Part shown: in pieces, positions 48,555-56,898 of the stretch
How positions within the stretch are numbered: the first letter of the stretch is position 1
Layout: every line of letters begins with the position of its first letter
Assembly: GCF_003258945.1 (NCBI RefSeq)
Contig: NZ_QLIX01000009.1
Span: forward strand, 118,263-182,262
Length of the DNA stretch: 64,000 nucleotides
From: Roseicella frigidaeris
GTDB lineage: Bacteria > Pseudomonadota > Alphaproteobacteria > Acetobacterales > Acetobacteraceae
Direction: 5' to 3'
The notes under the pieces: generated by a model
Told to the model about the DNA's origin: nothing
The model's input: only the letters and a program-made list of their open reading frames with translations
Database searches by the model: none
Position numbers and translations under genes: made by a program

Positions 48555-48914
48555 TCAGGGCCGCCGGCGCGCCGACCAGACCAGGGAGGCGGTGGAGAGC
48601 AGGATGGAGGCGACCATGACGCCGGCCGTCACCAGCCCGGCCGGGGTGATGCGGCCATGCATCTGCAGCACCGCGCGCTCGCCGATGGTGAGCCGCAGCT
48701 CGCCGCGGATCTCCTCGGGATGCGCCGGCGCCGCCTCGGCCGCGGCCTCGGGCGTGGGCGGCGCCTTCGTCCGGCGCGCCACGGCATGCGCCGGCTCGGG
48801 CGCGGCATCCCCGGCCGGCACCGGCGGGACCGCCTCCGCGGCGGGCTCGGCCGGGGGCGTGGCGGCGGGCTCGGCGGTGGAACCGCCGCGGCGGCGGGCG
48901 GGCTTCGAGGCCAT
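48555..48914 (-). CDS. Hypothetical C-terminally anchored membrane protein
   Basis: Not recognised. 119 residues: a basic N-terminus (KPARRRGG), an Ala/Pro/Glu-rich disordered middle (about residues 12-70), a short conserved-looking stretch (EIRGELRLTIGERAVLQMHG) and one C-terminal transmembrane helix (GLVTAGVMVASILLSTASLVW) followed by SARRRP. The topology suggests a tail-anchored cytoplasmic domain. It is the last gene of the GMC oxidoreductase operon, 17 bp after it. Confidence 0.7.
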   Translation of the reverse strand: MASKPARRRGGSTAEPAATPPAEPAAEAVPPVPAGDAAPEPAHAVARRTKAPPTPEAAAEAAPAHPEEIRGELRLTIGERAVLQMHGRITPAGLVTAGVMVASILLSTASLVWSARRRP

Positions 48915-48931
48915 GTCGGTCGCTCCGCCGC

Positions 48932-50593
48932 TCAGGCCGCCGCGGCCGCTTCGGGCGCCGCCGCCTCGCGGCCGCGGATGAAGTCGGCCGCCTTCTCGGC
49001 GATCATCAGCGTCGTCGCATAGGTGTTGGCCGAGGGCATGCCGGGCATGATGGAGGCATCCACCACCCGCAGCCCCTGCATGCCGTGCACCAGCAGCCGG
49101 TCGCTGACCACGGTGGTGGGATCGGTCTCCGGCCCCATCCGCGCCGTGCCGATCAGGTGATAGGTGGTGCTGCCGTTCCGCTTGGCGAAGTCGAGCAGCT
49201 CGTCATCCGTCTGCACCTCCGGCCCGGGCAGCGTCTCCACCTCGAGGAAGCGGCCGAGCTCGGGCGTGCCGAGCATCCGCCGCAGCAGCCGCATGCCGCC
49301 GAGATGCACCCGCACATCCATCGAATCGGAGAGGTAGTTGGGGTTGATCTCCGGATCCTCGAAGACATTGGCGCTGCGCGCCCGCACCCAGCCATGGCTC
49401 TCCGGCCGGTGCTGCCAGGCGCCCGCGGTCACGCCGGGATAGTCGTCGAGCACATAGACCTTGCCCTCGGCATAGGAGCCGGGGGTGAAGACGCATTGCA
49501 GGTCCGGCACGTCGAGCCCCTCGAAGCTCTTCCAGAAGACATGCACATGGCTCGGCGCCGTCGCCAGGATGCTCGGCTTGCCGAGCGCCCAGCGCGCGAT
49601 CTGCGCGCCGAGCCTGAGGCCGCGCGCCAGCTCGTTCAGCGTCTCGACGCCCTTCTTCGCCCGCATGACGAAGCGCGAGGCGTAGTGGTCGCGGAAATTG
49701 CTGCCGACGCCGCGCAGCTCGTGCACCACCGGCACGCCGAGCCGGCCGAGCAGCTCGGCCGGGCCGACGCCCGAGACCTGCAGCAGCCGCGCCGTGTTCA
49801 CCGTGCCGGCGGAGAGGATCACCTCGCGCCGCGCCCGCACCTGCTGCGGCGCGGCGCCGGGCGCGTTCAGATAGGCGATGCCGACCGCCCGCTTGCCCTC
49901 GAAGAGGATGCGGCTGGCGCGGGCATTGGTGCGCACCTCGAGATTCGGCCGCGACAGCGCCGGCTTGAGGAAGGCGACGGCGGCCGAGACGCGGCGGCCC
50001 TTGCGGATCGCCCGCTGGAAATAGCCGACGCCGGCCTGGTCGCCGCAATTGTAGTCGCGGGCGCGCGGGATGCCGAGCCCGACGCAGCCCTGGATGAAGG
50101 CTTCCGAGATCGGGTTGATCCAGTCCATGTCGGTGATCGGGATGCCGTCCTCGTTCCGCCCGCGCGAGGCGTCGGAGGGACCGATGCGGTTCTCGCTGCG
50201 GCGGTAATAGGGCAGGCAATCGGCATAGCCCCAGCCGCGGTTGCCGCGCTGCGCCCAATTGTCGAGGTCGGCGGGCTGGCCGCGGTTGTAGATCATGCCG
50301 TTCACCGAGGAGGAGCCGCCGAGGGTGCGGCCCTGCACGGTGCTGATCCGCCGCCCGCCGGTCATCGGCAGCGGCTCGGTCTTGAACTGCCAGGTGACGC
50401 CGGGATCGGCCAGCGTCTTGATGAAGCCGGCCGGGATGTGGATGAAGGGGTTGCGGTCGGGCGGCCCCGCCTCCAGCACGCAGACTGTGACGCCGGGATC
50501 CGCGCTCAGCCGGTTGGCGAGCACCGAGCCGGCGGCGCCGGAGCCGACGATGACGTAGTCGAAGGTATCGGCATCGGGCGCGGCCTCGGCCAT
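48932..50593 (-). CDS. GMC-family FAD oxidoreductase (choline/alcohol dehydrogenase type)
   Basis: Flavoprotein of 553 residues. Rossmann motif DYVIVGSGAAGSVLANRLS near residue 12, the GMC signature GRTLGGSSSVNGMIYNRG near 85, and the second signature ILSAGTVNTARLLQVSGVGP near 270. The catalytic His is in TTYHLIGTARMG and the second (Asn) in SANTYATTLMIAEKAAD. ATG 50593 preceded by GAGGAAA; longer starts up to 50689 are not supported. It oxidises alcohols such as choline, aliphatic alcohols or polyethylene glycol. It follows the hydratase-like gene by 96 bp and belongs to the leftward oxidoreductase operon. Confidence 0.94.
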   Translation of the reverse strand: MAEAAPDADTFDYVIVGSGAAGSVLANRLSADPGVTVCVLEAGPPDRNPFIHIPAGFIKTLADPGVTWQFKTEPLPMTGGRRISTVQGRTLGGSSSVNGMIYNRGQPADLDNWAQRGNRGWGYADCLPYYRRSENRIGPSDASRGRNEDGIPITDMDWINPISEAFIQGCVGLGIPRARDYNCGDQAGVGYFQRAIRKGRRVSAAVAFLKPALSRPNLEVRTNARASRILFEGKRAVGIAYLNAPGAAPQQVRARREVILSAGTVNTARLLQVSGVGPAELLGRLGVPVVHELRGVGSNFRDHYASRFVMRAKKGVETLNELARGLRLGAQIARWALGKPSILATAPSHVHVFWKSFEGLDVPDLQCVFTPGSYAEGKVYVLDDYPGVTAGAWQHRPESHGWVRARSANVFEDPEINPNYLSDSMDVRVHLGGMRLLRRMLGTPELGRFLEVETLPGPEVQTDDELLDFAKRNGSTTYHLIGTARMGPETDPTTVVSDRLLVHGMQGLRVVDASIMPGMPSANTYATTLMIAEKAADFIRGREAAAPEAAAAA

Positions 50594-50689
50594 GGGGGCG
50601 GTTTCCTCGCAGGGTTGCCGCCGGGCGGCGGACATCCCAGTCATTACAGCAGAAGATCGCCGGACGGAAACGCCCGGCGCGGCCCCCAT

Positions 50690-51481
50690 TCAGGCGCCGA
50701 AGGCGAGACCCATTTGGCCGAGCGGGCCGTAATCAACCTGGACAGCGTCGCCCGGCTGGATCTCGAGCGGCACGGCGCAGGTGCCGGTCGTCACGTACTG
50801 GCCCTCCCGCAGGGTCACGCCGTGGCGGGAGAGCTCGTTGGCTAGCCAGGCGAGCGCGATGCGCGGGTCGCCGAGCACATTGGCGCCGATCCCCTCCCGC
50901 GCGTAGCGTTCGCCGACGCGGCACTGCACGCGATGCGCCGCGAGGTCGATCCCGCGCCACGCCTCTGGCGCCTCCGGCCCGAGGCAGAAGCGGTGCGCGC
51001 AGGCATTGTCGGCGATGAGCTGCGGCCCGCCGGCGCGGGCGAAATCCGCGAAGCGGCTGTCCGGCACCTCGATGCCGAGATGCAGCGCCCCGACGGCGGC
51101 CATCACCTCGGCCTGCGTGTAGGGCGTGGCGCGCGGCGGCAGGTCGCGCGCCATGCGGAAGACGAATTCCGGCTCGGCGACGCGCATGGCGTTGTCGGCG
51201 AGGCCGAGCGTGCCGCCCTCCGGCACCAGCATCTCGGCCAGGATGCGGCCGCCGAGCGGCCCGTCGACGCCGATATGCGCCTGGCCGGCGCGGCTGGTGG
51301 CGGCGATCTTCCAGCCGAAGAGCGGCCGGTCGCTCCGCGCCTCGTACCGCGCCTGGATGGCGTAGCCCTCGGCCCGGTCGGCGGGCCGCAACCGCTCCGG
51401 CAATGCCGCGATGCGGCGCGCCGATTGCCGGCTCTCCCAGATCAGCGCGGCGGCCTCGCCCGCCGCGGCCTCGTCCAGCAT
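50690..51481 (-). CDS. 2-keto-4-pentenoate hydratase-like protein (MhpD family)
   Basis: A 263-residue FAH-superfamily hydratase/decarboxylase. Seen: GYAIQARYEARSDRPLFGWKIAATS, EPEFVFRMARDLPP (the ExE metal site), ALHLGIEVPDSRF and the terminal TTGTCAVPLEIQPGDAV loop. MhpD and its relatives hydrate 2-hydroxypenta-2,4-dienoate in aromatic meta-cleavage pathways. In this operon (epoxide hydrolase, ADH-like, hydratase, GMC) it may hydrate or decarboxylate an unsaturated keto acid. ATG 51481. Confidence 0.9.
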   Translation of the reverse strand: MLDEAAAGEAAALIWESRQSARRIAALPERLRPADRAEGYAIQARYEARSDRPLFGWKIAATSRAGQAHIGVDGPLGGRILAEMLVPEGGTLGLADNAMRVAEPEFVFRMARDLPPRATPYTQAEVMAAVGALHLGIEVPDSRFADFARAGGPQLIADNACAHRFCLGPEAPEAWRGIDLAAHRVQCRVGERYAREGIGANVLGDPRIALAWLANELSRHGVTLREGQYVTTGTCAVPLEIQPGDAVQVDYGPLGQMGLAFGA

Positions 51482-51512
51482 CGCCCCGTCCCCTCCCTGT
51501 CTGCGGACCAGC

Positions 51513-52532
51513 TCAGAACCCGGCCAGCACGATCTTGCCGACCGTCCGCCCCTGCTCGATCACCGCATGCGCGCGGCGCAGGTTGGCGGCGTTGATGGCG
51601 CCGAAATTCTGCGTCCCCGTCGGGCGCAGCCGCCCGGCATCGACCAACGCCGCCACCTCGTCGAGGATCTCGTGCTGGCGCACCATGTCGGCCGTGGCGA
51701 ACATCGGCCGGGTGAACATCGCCTCCCAATGCACCGAGGCGCTCTTGAACTTCAGCAGCCGCAGGTCGAGCGGCTCCGGGTCGTCGATCAGCCCGATCGC
51801 CCCCTGCGGCGCGATCATCGTCGCCATCTCCGCCCAGCGCGCGGCGTCGGTGTGGGTGGAGAAGATCCAGGGCATCGGCCCGGCCGCCAGCGCCTTGACC
51901 TGCGGCGGCAGCGGCTGGCTGTGGTCCACCACGTGATGCGCGCCGCATTGCGTCACCCAGGCGGCGCTCTCCGGCCGGGAGGCCGTGCCGATCACCGTCA
52001 CGCCCGTCAATGTCCGGGCGAGCTGGATCGCCATGGAGGGCACGCCGCCGGCGCCGCCGATCACCAGCAGCACATGGCCCGCGGCGGCCTCGCCACGCGG
52101 CAGGCGCAGCCGGTCGAAGAGCATCTCATAGGCGGTGAGCGTGGTGAGCGGCAGCGAGGCGGCGGCGGCGTGATCCAGCGTCTCCGGCTTGCGGCCGGTG
52201 ATGCGCTCGTCGACGAGCTGCTTCTCGGCATTCGAGCCGGGGCGGTCGAGCACGCCGGCATAGATCACCGCATCGCCGGGGCGGAACAGGGTGCAGTCCG
52301 GCCCCACCGCCTCGACCACGCCGCTCGCATCGTAGCCGAGCACCAGGGGCTTCTCCGGCGAGGCCTCCATGCTCATCCGGCTCTTCATGTCGCGCGGATT
52401 GACCGAGATTGCCTGCACCCGCACCAGCAGGTCGCGGCCCTGCGGCGGGCCGGGATCGGGCAGGTCGAGATCGACCAGCGCCGCCGGATCCTCGATCGGC
52501 AGCGCCTTCCGCGTCATGGCGACGGCACGCAT
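51513..52532 (-). CDS. Zinc-type alcohol dehydrogenase-like / quinone oxidoreductase (MDR)
   Basis: Medium-chain dehydrogenase/reductase of 339 residues. The pattern fits the zinc-binding-alcohol-dehydrogenase-like family that lacks the structural zinc: AISVNPRDMKSR, LGYDASGVVEAVGPDCTLF, DAVIYAGVLDRPGSNAE, SLPLTTLTAYEMLFDRL and the nucleotide motif LLVIGGAGGVPSMAIQLAR. ATG 52532 has GGGAGGG upstream. It starts two bases after the stop of the epoxide hydrolase gene, so translation is probably coupled. It reduces quinones or enones, or oxidises a diol product. Confidence 0.92.
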   Translation of the reverse strand: MRAVAMTRKALPIEDPAALVDLDLPDPGPPQGRDLLVRVQAISVNPRDMKSRMSMEASPEKPLVLGYDASGVVEAVGPDCTLFRPGDAVIYAGVLDRPGSNAEKQLVDERITGRKPETLDHAAAASLPLTTLTAYEMLFDRLRLPRGEAAAGHVLLVIGGAGGVPSMAIQLARTLTGVTVIGTASRPESAAWVTQCGAHHVVDHSQPLPPQVKALAAGPMPWIFSTHTDAARWAEMATMIAPQGAIGLIDDPEPLDLRLLKFKSASVHWEAMFTRPMFATADMVRQHEILDEVAALVDAGRLRPTGTQNFGAINAANLRRAHAVIEQGRTVGKIVLAGF

Positions 52533-52534
52533 CC

Positions 52535-53707
52535 TCAACCCTCCCGCAGCGGCCGGAAGAAGGCCTGCACCTCCGCCGCCAGCGCCTCCGGCTGCTCCAT
52601 GGCGGCGAAATGCCCGCCCTTCTCCATCTCCGTCCAGCGGCGGATATCGGTGTAGGTGCGGGCCGCGAAGCTGCGCGGCGGGTGCAGGATCTCGCGCGGG
52701 AATTGCGCGTAGCCGGTCGGCACGTCCACCGTCTTCCCGTCCGGGATCGGCCAGGGCCCGTGCAGCCGGGCGTAGTAGGGCCAGAAGGAGGCGCCGATGC
52801 AGCCGGTGAACCAGTAGAGCGCGATATCGGCCAGCATCCGGTCGCGCGGCACGGCGCTCTCGATGCGCCCGTCATTGTCGGTCCAGGCGTGGAATTTCTC
52901 GGCGATCCAGGCGGCGAGGCCGGCCGGGCTGTCGGTCAGCGCCGCCGCCAGGGTCTGCGGCCGCGTGCCCTGGATCCACTGGTAGCCCGTCTCCTCCTTC
53001 AGCCAGAGATCGAGCGCCTCGCGGTAGCGCCGCTCCGCCGGGTCGTCATCCCGCAGCAGGCCGAGATCGCGCCGCATGGCGAGCAGGTTGATGTGGATGC
53101 CGATCAGCGTCTCGGCATGCGTCGCGCCGAGGCAGGAGGCGGTGAAGGCGCCGAAATCCCCGCCCTGCGCGGCGAAGCGGCGATAGCCCAGCACCTCCGT
53201 CATCAGCGCGGCCAGGCAATCGGCGATGTCGGCGATGGCGAAGCGCTTCTGCCCCGGCGCGAAGGACAGGCCATAGCCCGGCAGCGAGGGGGCGATGACG
53301 GTGAAGGCGTCCGCCGGGTCGCCGCCGAAGGCCGCCGGGTCGGTCAGGCGCGGGATGATGTCGATGAACTCGAAGACCGAGCCGGGCCAGCCATGCATCA
53401 GCAGCAGCGGCATCGGGTCCGGCCCTTTCCCGGGCACATGCAGGTAGTGCAGGTCGATGCCGTGCAGCGGCACCTTGTACTGCGGGAAGGCGTTCAGCAG
53501 CGCCTCCTGCGCCCGCCAGTCGAACCCCTCCCGCCAGTGGCGGAGCAGTTCGCCGAGATAGGCCGTCGGCGTGCCATAGGCCCAGGGGTCGCCGCCCGGC
53601 GGGATCGGCACCTGGTCCGGCAGCCGGGTGCGCGCCAGGCGTTCCCGCAGATCCTCGATCGCCGCCTCCGGGACGGCCAGCGTGAAGGGTTCGGGCTTGG
53701 CTGCCAT
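52535..53707 (-). CDS. Epoxide hydrolase
   Basis: Alpha/beta-hydrolase of 390 residues with the N-terminal EHN domain (FTLAVPEAAIEDLRERLART, PWAYGTPTAYLGELLRHW). The oxyanion motif is HGWPGSVFEF, the nucleophile is D184 in AAQGGDFGAFTA, the tyrosines lie in the cap region (ETGYQWIQGTRPQT), and the base His is in EKGGHFAAMEQPEALA. This order is that of microsomal-type epoxide hydrolases. ATG 53707, with CAGGAGGACG upstream. First gene of a five-gene leftward operon. It hydrolyses epoxides to diols that the following dehydrogenases could process. Confidence 0.93.
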   Translation of the reverse strand: MAAKPEPFTLAVPEAAIEDLRERLARTRLPDQVPIPPGGDPWAYGTPTAYLGELLRHWREGFDWRAQEALLNAFPQYKVPLHGIDLHYLHVPGKGPDPMPLLLMHGWPGSVFEFIDIIPRLTDPAAFGGDPADAFTVIAPSLPGYGLSFAPGQKRFAIADIADCLAALMTEVLGYRRFAAQGGDFGAFTASCLGATHAETLIGIHINLLAMRRDLGLLRDDDPAERRYREALDLWLKEETGYQWIQGTRPQTLAAALTDSPAGLAAWIAEKFHAWTDNDGRIESAVPRDRMLADIALYWFTGCIGASFWPYYARLHGPWPIPDGKTVDVPTGYAQFPREILHPPRSFAARTYTDIRRWTEMEKGGHFAAMEQPEALAAEVQAFFRPLREG

Positions 53708-53740
53708 GGCGGTGTCGTCCTCCTGCGCGGCAGGATGGCG

Positions 53741-53840
53741 CGCCGCGCCGGAGGGGGGAAGCCCGGCCGGAAGGGGTAAAGCCCGGCCGGAAGGGGGAAA
53801 GCCCGGCCGGGACGGCCGGAGGGAGGAAGCCCGGCCCGGC
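53741..53840. repeat. 20-bp tandem repeat
   Basis: Three consecutive 20-nt units (53761, 53781, 53801) of GCCCGGCCGGAAGGGGNAAA type with partial units on both sides. It lies in the divergent promoter region between the epoxide hydrolase operon and the PhoX gene. GCCCGGCCGG is partly self-complementary. Confidence 0.75.
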
Positions 53841-53934
53841 GCGCCGCATGGCGCCGGTGTCATGCGGCTGTCGCTGGACTTCGCCGCCGGCCCGGGCGAC
53901 ACCGCCGGGTCGACGCCTGCCAGCGGGGATGGCC

Positions 53935-55887
53935 ATGAGCGATGCCGAGCCCGGGGATACGCCCATCGAGATCGAGGATATCGGCAGCAACCCGGCGCCG
54001 CGCCGGCCGATCGGCGCGCTGATCGCCGAGCGGCTGTCGCGCCGGGCGCTGCTCGGGGCGGCCGGCGCCGCGGCGCTCGCGCCCGCCCGGCCGGCCGCGG
54101 CGCAGGACAGCGGCAACACGCCGGACGGCGGCCCCTCCAGCCTCGGCTTCCCCGAGCTGCGGCACCAGCTCGCGCCGCGCGACGCCGTCGCCGCGGGGCA
54201 TGCGATCCAGGTGGTGATCCGCTGGGGCGACCCGATCCTCGCCGATGCGCCGGAGCACGACCCGCGGCAGCAGAGCGCCGCGGCGCAGGCGCGGCAATTC
54301 GGCTACAATAACGACTATCTCGACTTCTTCCCGCTGCCCGCCGGCGCCCGCAGCGCCGATCACGGGCTGCTGGTGGTGAACCACGAATACACCAACACCA
54401 ACCTGATGTTCCCCGGCCTCGGCAGCGGGCGGGAGATGCGCGCCCGCACCACCGCCGAGCACGGCGCGATCGAGCGCGCCGCCATGGGCCTCTCGGTGGT
54501 CGAGCTGCGGCGCGAGGACGGCGCCTGGCGCTATCGCCGCGACAGCCGCTGGAACCGCCGGATCACCGCCGAGACGCCGATGCGCCTCAGCGGCCCCGCC
54601 GCCGGGCATGCGCGGCTGCGGACCGCCGAGGACCCGACGGGGCGGCAGGTGCGCGGCACGCTGAACAACTGCGCCGGCGGCAACACGCCCTGGGGCACCG
54701 TCCTCACCTGCGAGGAGAATTTCAACTACTACTTCGGCGGCGAGGCGGCGGAGAGCGGCGCTCAGGCGGCCGCCTACCGGCGCTACGGCATCCTGAAGGA
54801 GCCGGTCTATGGCTGGCGCCGCTTCGAGCCGCGCTTCGACCTCGACCAGACGCCGAACGAGCCGAACCGCTTCGGCTGGGTGGTGGAGTTCGACCCCTAC
54901 GACCCGGCGAGCGTGCCGGTGAAGCGCACCGCCCTCGGCCGCTTCAAGCACGAGGGCTGCACCCATGCGGTGAGCGCCGATGGCCGCGTCGCCTTCTATT
55001 CCGGCGACGACGAGCGCTTCGACTACCTCTACAAATTCGTCACCGCCCGCGCCTGGACCCCCGGCGACCCGGCCGCCAACCGCGACCTGCTCGACGAGGG
55101 GGTGCTGCATGTCGCCCGCTTCGAGGCGGATGGCACGCTGCGCTGGCTGCGCCTGGTCCAGGGCGAGGGCCCGCTGACGCCGGAGAACGGCTTCCACGCC
55201 CAGGGCGACGTGGTGATCGAGGCGCGCCGCGCCGCCGACCTGCTCGGCGCGACGCCGATGGACCGGCCCGAGGATGTCGAGACCAACCGCCGCAGCGGCC
55301 GCGTCTATGTCATGCTCACCAACAACGGCAGCCGCAAGTCGGGGCAGGTGGACGCGGCCAATCCGCGCCCGGCCAACCTGCATGGCCATGTGCTCGAGAT
55401 CATCCCGCCGGGCGCCGGCACCGGGCAGGTCGACCATGCGGCGACCGAGGCGCGCTGGGGCCTCTTCCTCGTCGCCGGCCGGCCGGGCATCGATCCCGGC
55501 GCGCAGTACCACCGCGCCACCAGCGACCAGGGCTGGCTCTCCTGCCCGGACAACTGCACCTTCGACCGGAACGGCCGGATCTGGATCGCCACCGACGGCG
55601 CGCCCGAGGCCGCCGGCGTCGCCGACGGGCTCTATGCCGCCGACACGACCGGGGCCGGGCGGGCGCTGACCCGGCTGTTCTACCAGGCGCCGGTCGGGGC
55701 CGAGGTCTGCGGCCCCTGCTTCACCCCGGACGAGCGCACCCTCTTCCTCGCCATCCAGCATCCCGGCGAGGGCGCGGGCAGCCATTTCGAGGCGCCGACG
55801 ACGCGCTGGCCGGATTTCCGCGAGGACGCGCCGCCCCGCCCCTCGGTGATCGCCATCACCCGGCAGGATGGAGCGCCGATCGGGTAG
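53935..55887 (+). CDS. PhoX-family alkaline phosphatase (DUF839)
   Basis: Exported monomeric phosphatase of 650 residues, of the Ca/Fe-dependent PhoX family, scavenging phosphate from phosphoesters. Tat signal RLSRRALLGAAGAAALAP (SRRALLG) near residue 33. PhoX marks: VVNHEYTNTNLMFPG, the iron-binding cysteine region NNCAGGNTPWGTVLTCEENF, FDPYDPASVPVKRTALGRF and HEGCTHAVSADGRVAFYSGDD, then CPDNCTFDRNGRIWIATDG. ATG 53935 is six bases after GGGG; ATG 53929 is alternative. No Pho-box could be confirmed by eye. The divergent tandem repeat lies upstream. Confidence 0.93.
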   Translation: MSDAEPGDTPIEIEDIGSNPAPRRPIGALIAERLSRRALLGAAGAAALAPARPAAAQDSGNTPDGGPSSLGFPELRHQLAPRDAVAAGHAIQVVIRWGDPILADAPEHDPRQQSAAAQARQFGYNNDYLDFFPLPAGARSADHGLLVVNHEYTNTNLMFPGLGSGREMRARTTAEHGAIERAAMGLSVVELRREDGAWRYRRDSRWNRRITAETPMRLSGPAAGHARLRTAEDPTGRQVRGTLNNCAGGNTPWGTVLTCEENFNYYFGGEAAESGAQAAAYRRYGILKEPVYGWRRFEPRFDLDQTPNEPNRFGWVVEFDPYDPASVPVKRTALGRFKHEGCTHAVSADGRVAFYSGDDERFDYLYKFVTARAWTPGDPAANRDLLDEGVLHVARFEADGTLRWLRLVQGEGPLTPENGFHAQGDVVIEARRAADLLGATPMDRPEDVETNRRSGRVYVMLTNNGSRKSGQVDAANPRPANLHGHVLEIIPPGAGTGQVDHAATEARWGLFLVAGRPGIDPGAQYHRATSDQGWLSCPDNCTFDRNGRIWIATDGAPEAAGVADGLYAADTTGAGRALTRLFYQAPVGAEVCGPCFTPDERTLFLAIQHPGEGAGSHFEAPTTRWPDFREDAPPRPSVIAITRQDGAPIG

Positions 55888-56028
55888 CGGGCGCCGGACC
55901 GATCGGCGCCCAACCTGAATTTTTCGTTAATTGTTTGGATTTGCGGCTGAAGGGCAACCATTTGGTAAGTTGTCGATGGGAGGAACCAGGGCGGGGTGCG
56001 ATCATCCTCGCCCGATGATGGGAACTCG

Positions 56029-56463
56029 ATGCCGAATCGCGCCGCCCGTGCCAGTCGCCGGCAATGCGCCGCCCTGCCGCTGGCCCGCCAGGGCGAGGCG
56101 TGGCGCGTGCTGCTGGTTACCAGCCGGGAGACCCGCCGCTGGGTGATCCCGAAGGGCTGGGTGGGCAAGCGCAACGCCGCCGGCCAGGCCGCCCAGGAGG
56201 CCTATGAGGAGGCCGGCATCCGCGGCCGGATCGCCACCACCCCGATCGGCCGCTACGCCTATGCCAAGCGGCTGCCCGATGGCGGCAGCGTGACCTGCAC
56301 CGTCGAGGTCTTCCCGCTCCAGGTCGAGACCCTGCTGGAGGACTGGCCCGAGAAGGCGGAGCGCGAGCGCCGCTGGTTCGACCTGGCCGAGGCCGCCGCG
56401 GCGGTGCGCGAGGACGGCCTCAGCCGGCTGATGCTGAGCCTCGCGGCGCTGCCCGCCAACTGA
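56029..56463 (+). CDS. Nudix hydrolase
   Basis: A 144-residue pyrophosphohydrolase of the IPKGW group, related to diphosphoinositol-polyphosphate phosphohydrolases. Nudix region: WVIPKGWVGKRNAAGQAA then QEAYEEAGIRG. The second half of the box (EAYEEAGI) is normal, but the first part is one residue short and its glutamate is replaced by Lys/Arg; this kind of deviation occurs in the alphaproteobacterial IPKGW subgroup. Start ATG 56029. Upstream 55905-55980 is AT-rich (TTTTTCGTTAATTGTTTGG), a likely promoter. Substrate unknown. Confidence 0.87.
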   Translation: MPNRAARASRRQCAALPLARQGEAWRVLLVTSRETRRWVIPKGWVGKRNAAGQAAQEAYEEAGIRGRIATTPIGRYAYAKRLPDGGSVTCTVEVFPLQVETLLEDWPEKAERERRWFDLAEAAAAVREDGLSRLMLSLAALPAN

Positions 56464-56482
56464 GGCCGAAGGCGCCCGGGCC

Positions 56483-56821
56483 CTACTCGCCCGCCGCGTC
56501 GAGGACGTGCAGCGAATAGGTGAAGGCGGCGCCGGCATTCAGCGCGATGGCGACGCCGAGCGCCTCGGCCATCTCCTCGCGCGTCGCCCCGGCATGCTTG
56601 GCCTTGCGCACATGCGCGTCGATGCAGCCGTCACAGCGCGTGGTGACGGCGACCGCGAGGGCGATCAGCTCGCGCGTCTTGGCATCCAGGTGCCGCGCCG
56701 CGGCGGCGCCCTGGTTGAGCGCGGCGAAGCCCTTCACCAGGTCCGGATGCAGCGTCGAGAGCGCTTTGCCCTGCGTGCGCAGGCCGGCGCTGTAGGCATC
56801 CCAATCCTTCACGGCGCTCAT
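56483..56821 (-). CDS. AhpD-like carboxymuconolactone decarboxylase family protein
   Basis: A 112-residue AhpD-fold protein. The redox motif CDGCIDAH (CxxCxxxH, Cys near 64 and 67) identifies the peroxidase-type subgroup; flanks are LIALAVAVTTRCDGC and AKHAGATREEMAEALGVA. It probably reduces peroxides with a thiol partner. ATG 56821 preceded by GGGAGGATCGCC. It lies downstream of clpA, separated by the clpA terminator; 19 bp convergent with the Nudix gene. Confidence 0.9.
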   Translation of the reverse strand: MSAVKDWDAYSAGLRTQGKALSTLHPDLVKGFAALNQGAAAARHLDAKTRELIALAVAVTTRCDGCIDAHVRKAKHAGATREEMAEALGVAIALNAGAAFTYSLHVLDAAGE

Positions 56822-56843
56822 GGCGATCCTCCCATCATGCAAA

Positions 56844-56870
56844 AAGGCGCGGGGCCGAGCCCCGCGCCTT
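56844..56870 (-). terminator. Rho-independent terminator of clpA
   Basis: 11-bp stem AAGGCGCGGGG / CCCCGCGCCTT with a 5-nt loop; on the minus strand the stem runs into TTTTT (56845-56841). Lies 29 bases beyond the clpA stop and ends before the AhpD-like gene. Confidence 0.88.
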
Positions 56871-56898
56871 CCTTGGTACCGGCAATCCGCCCGGAGGA

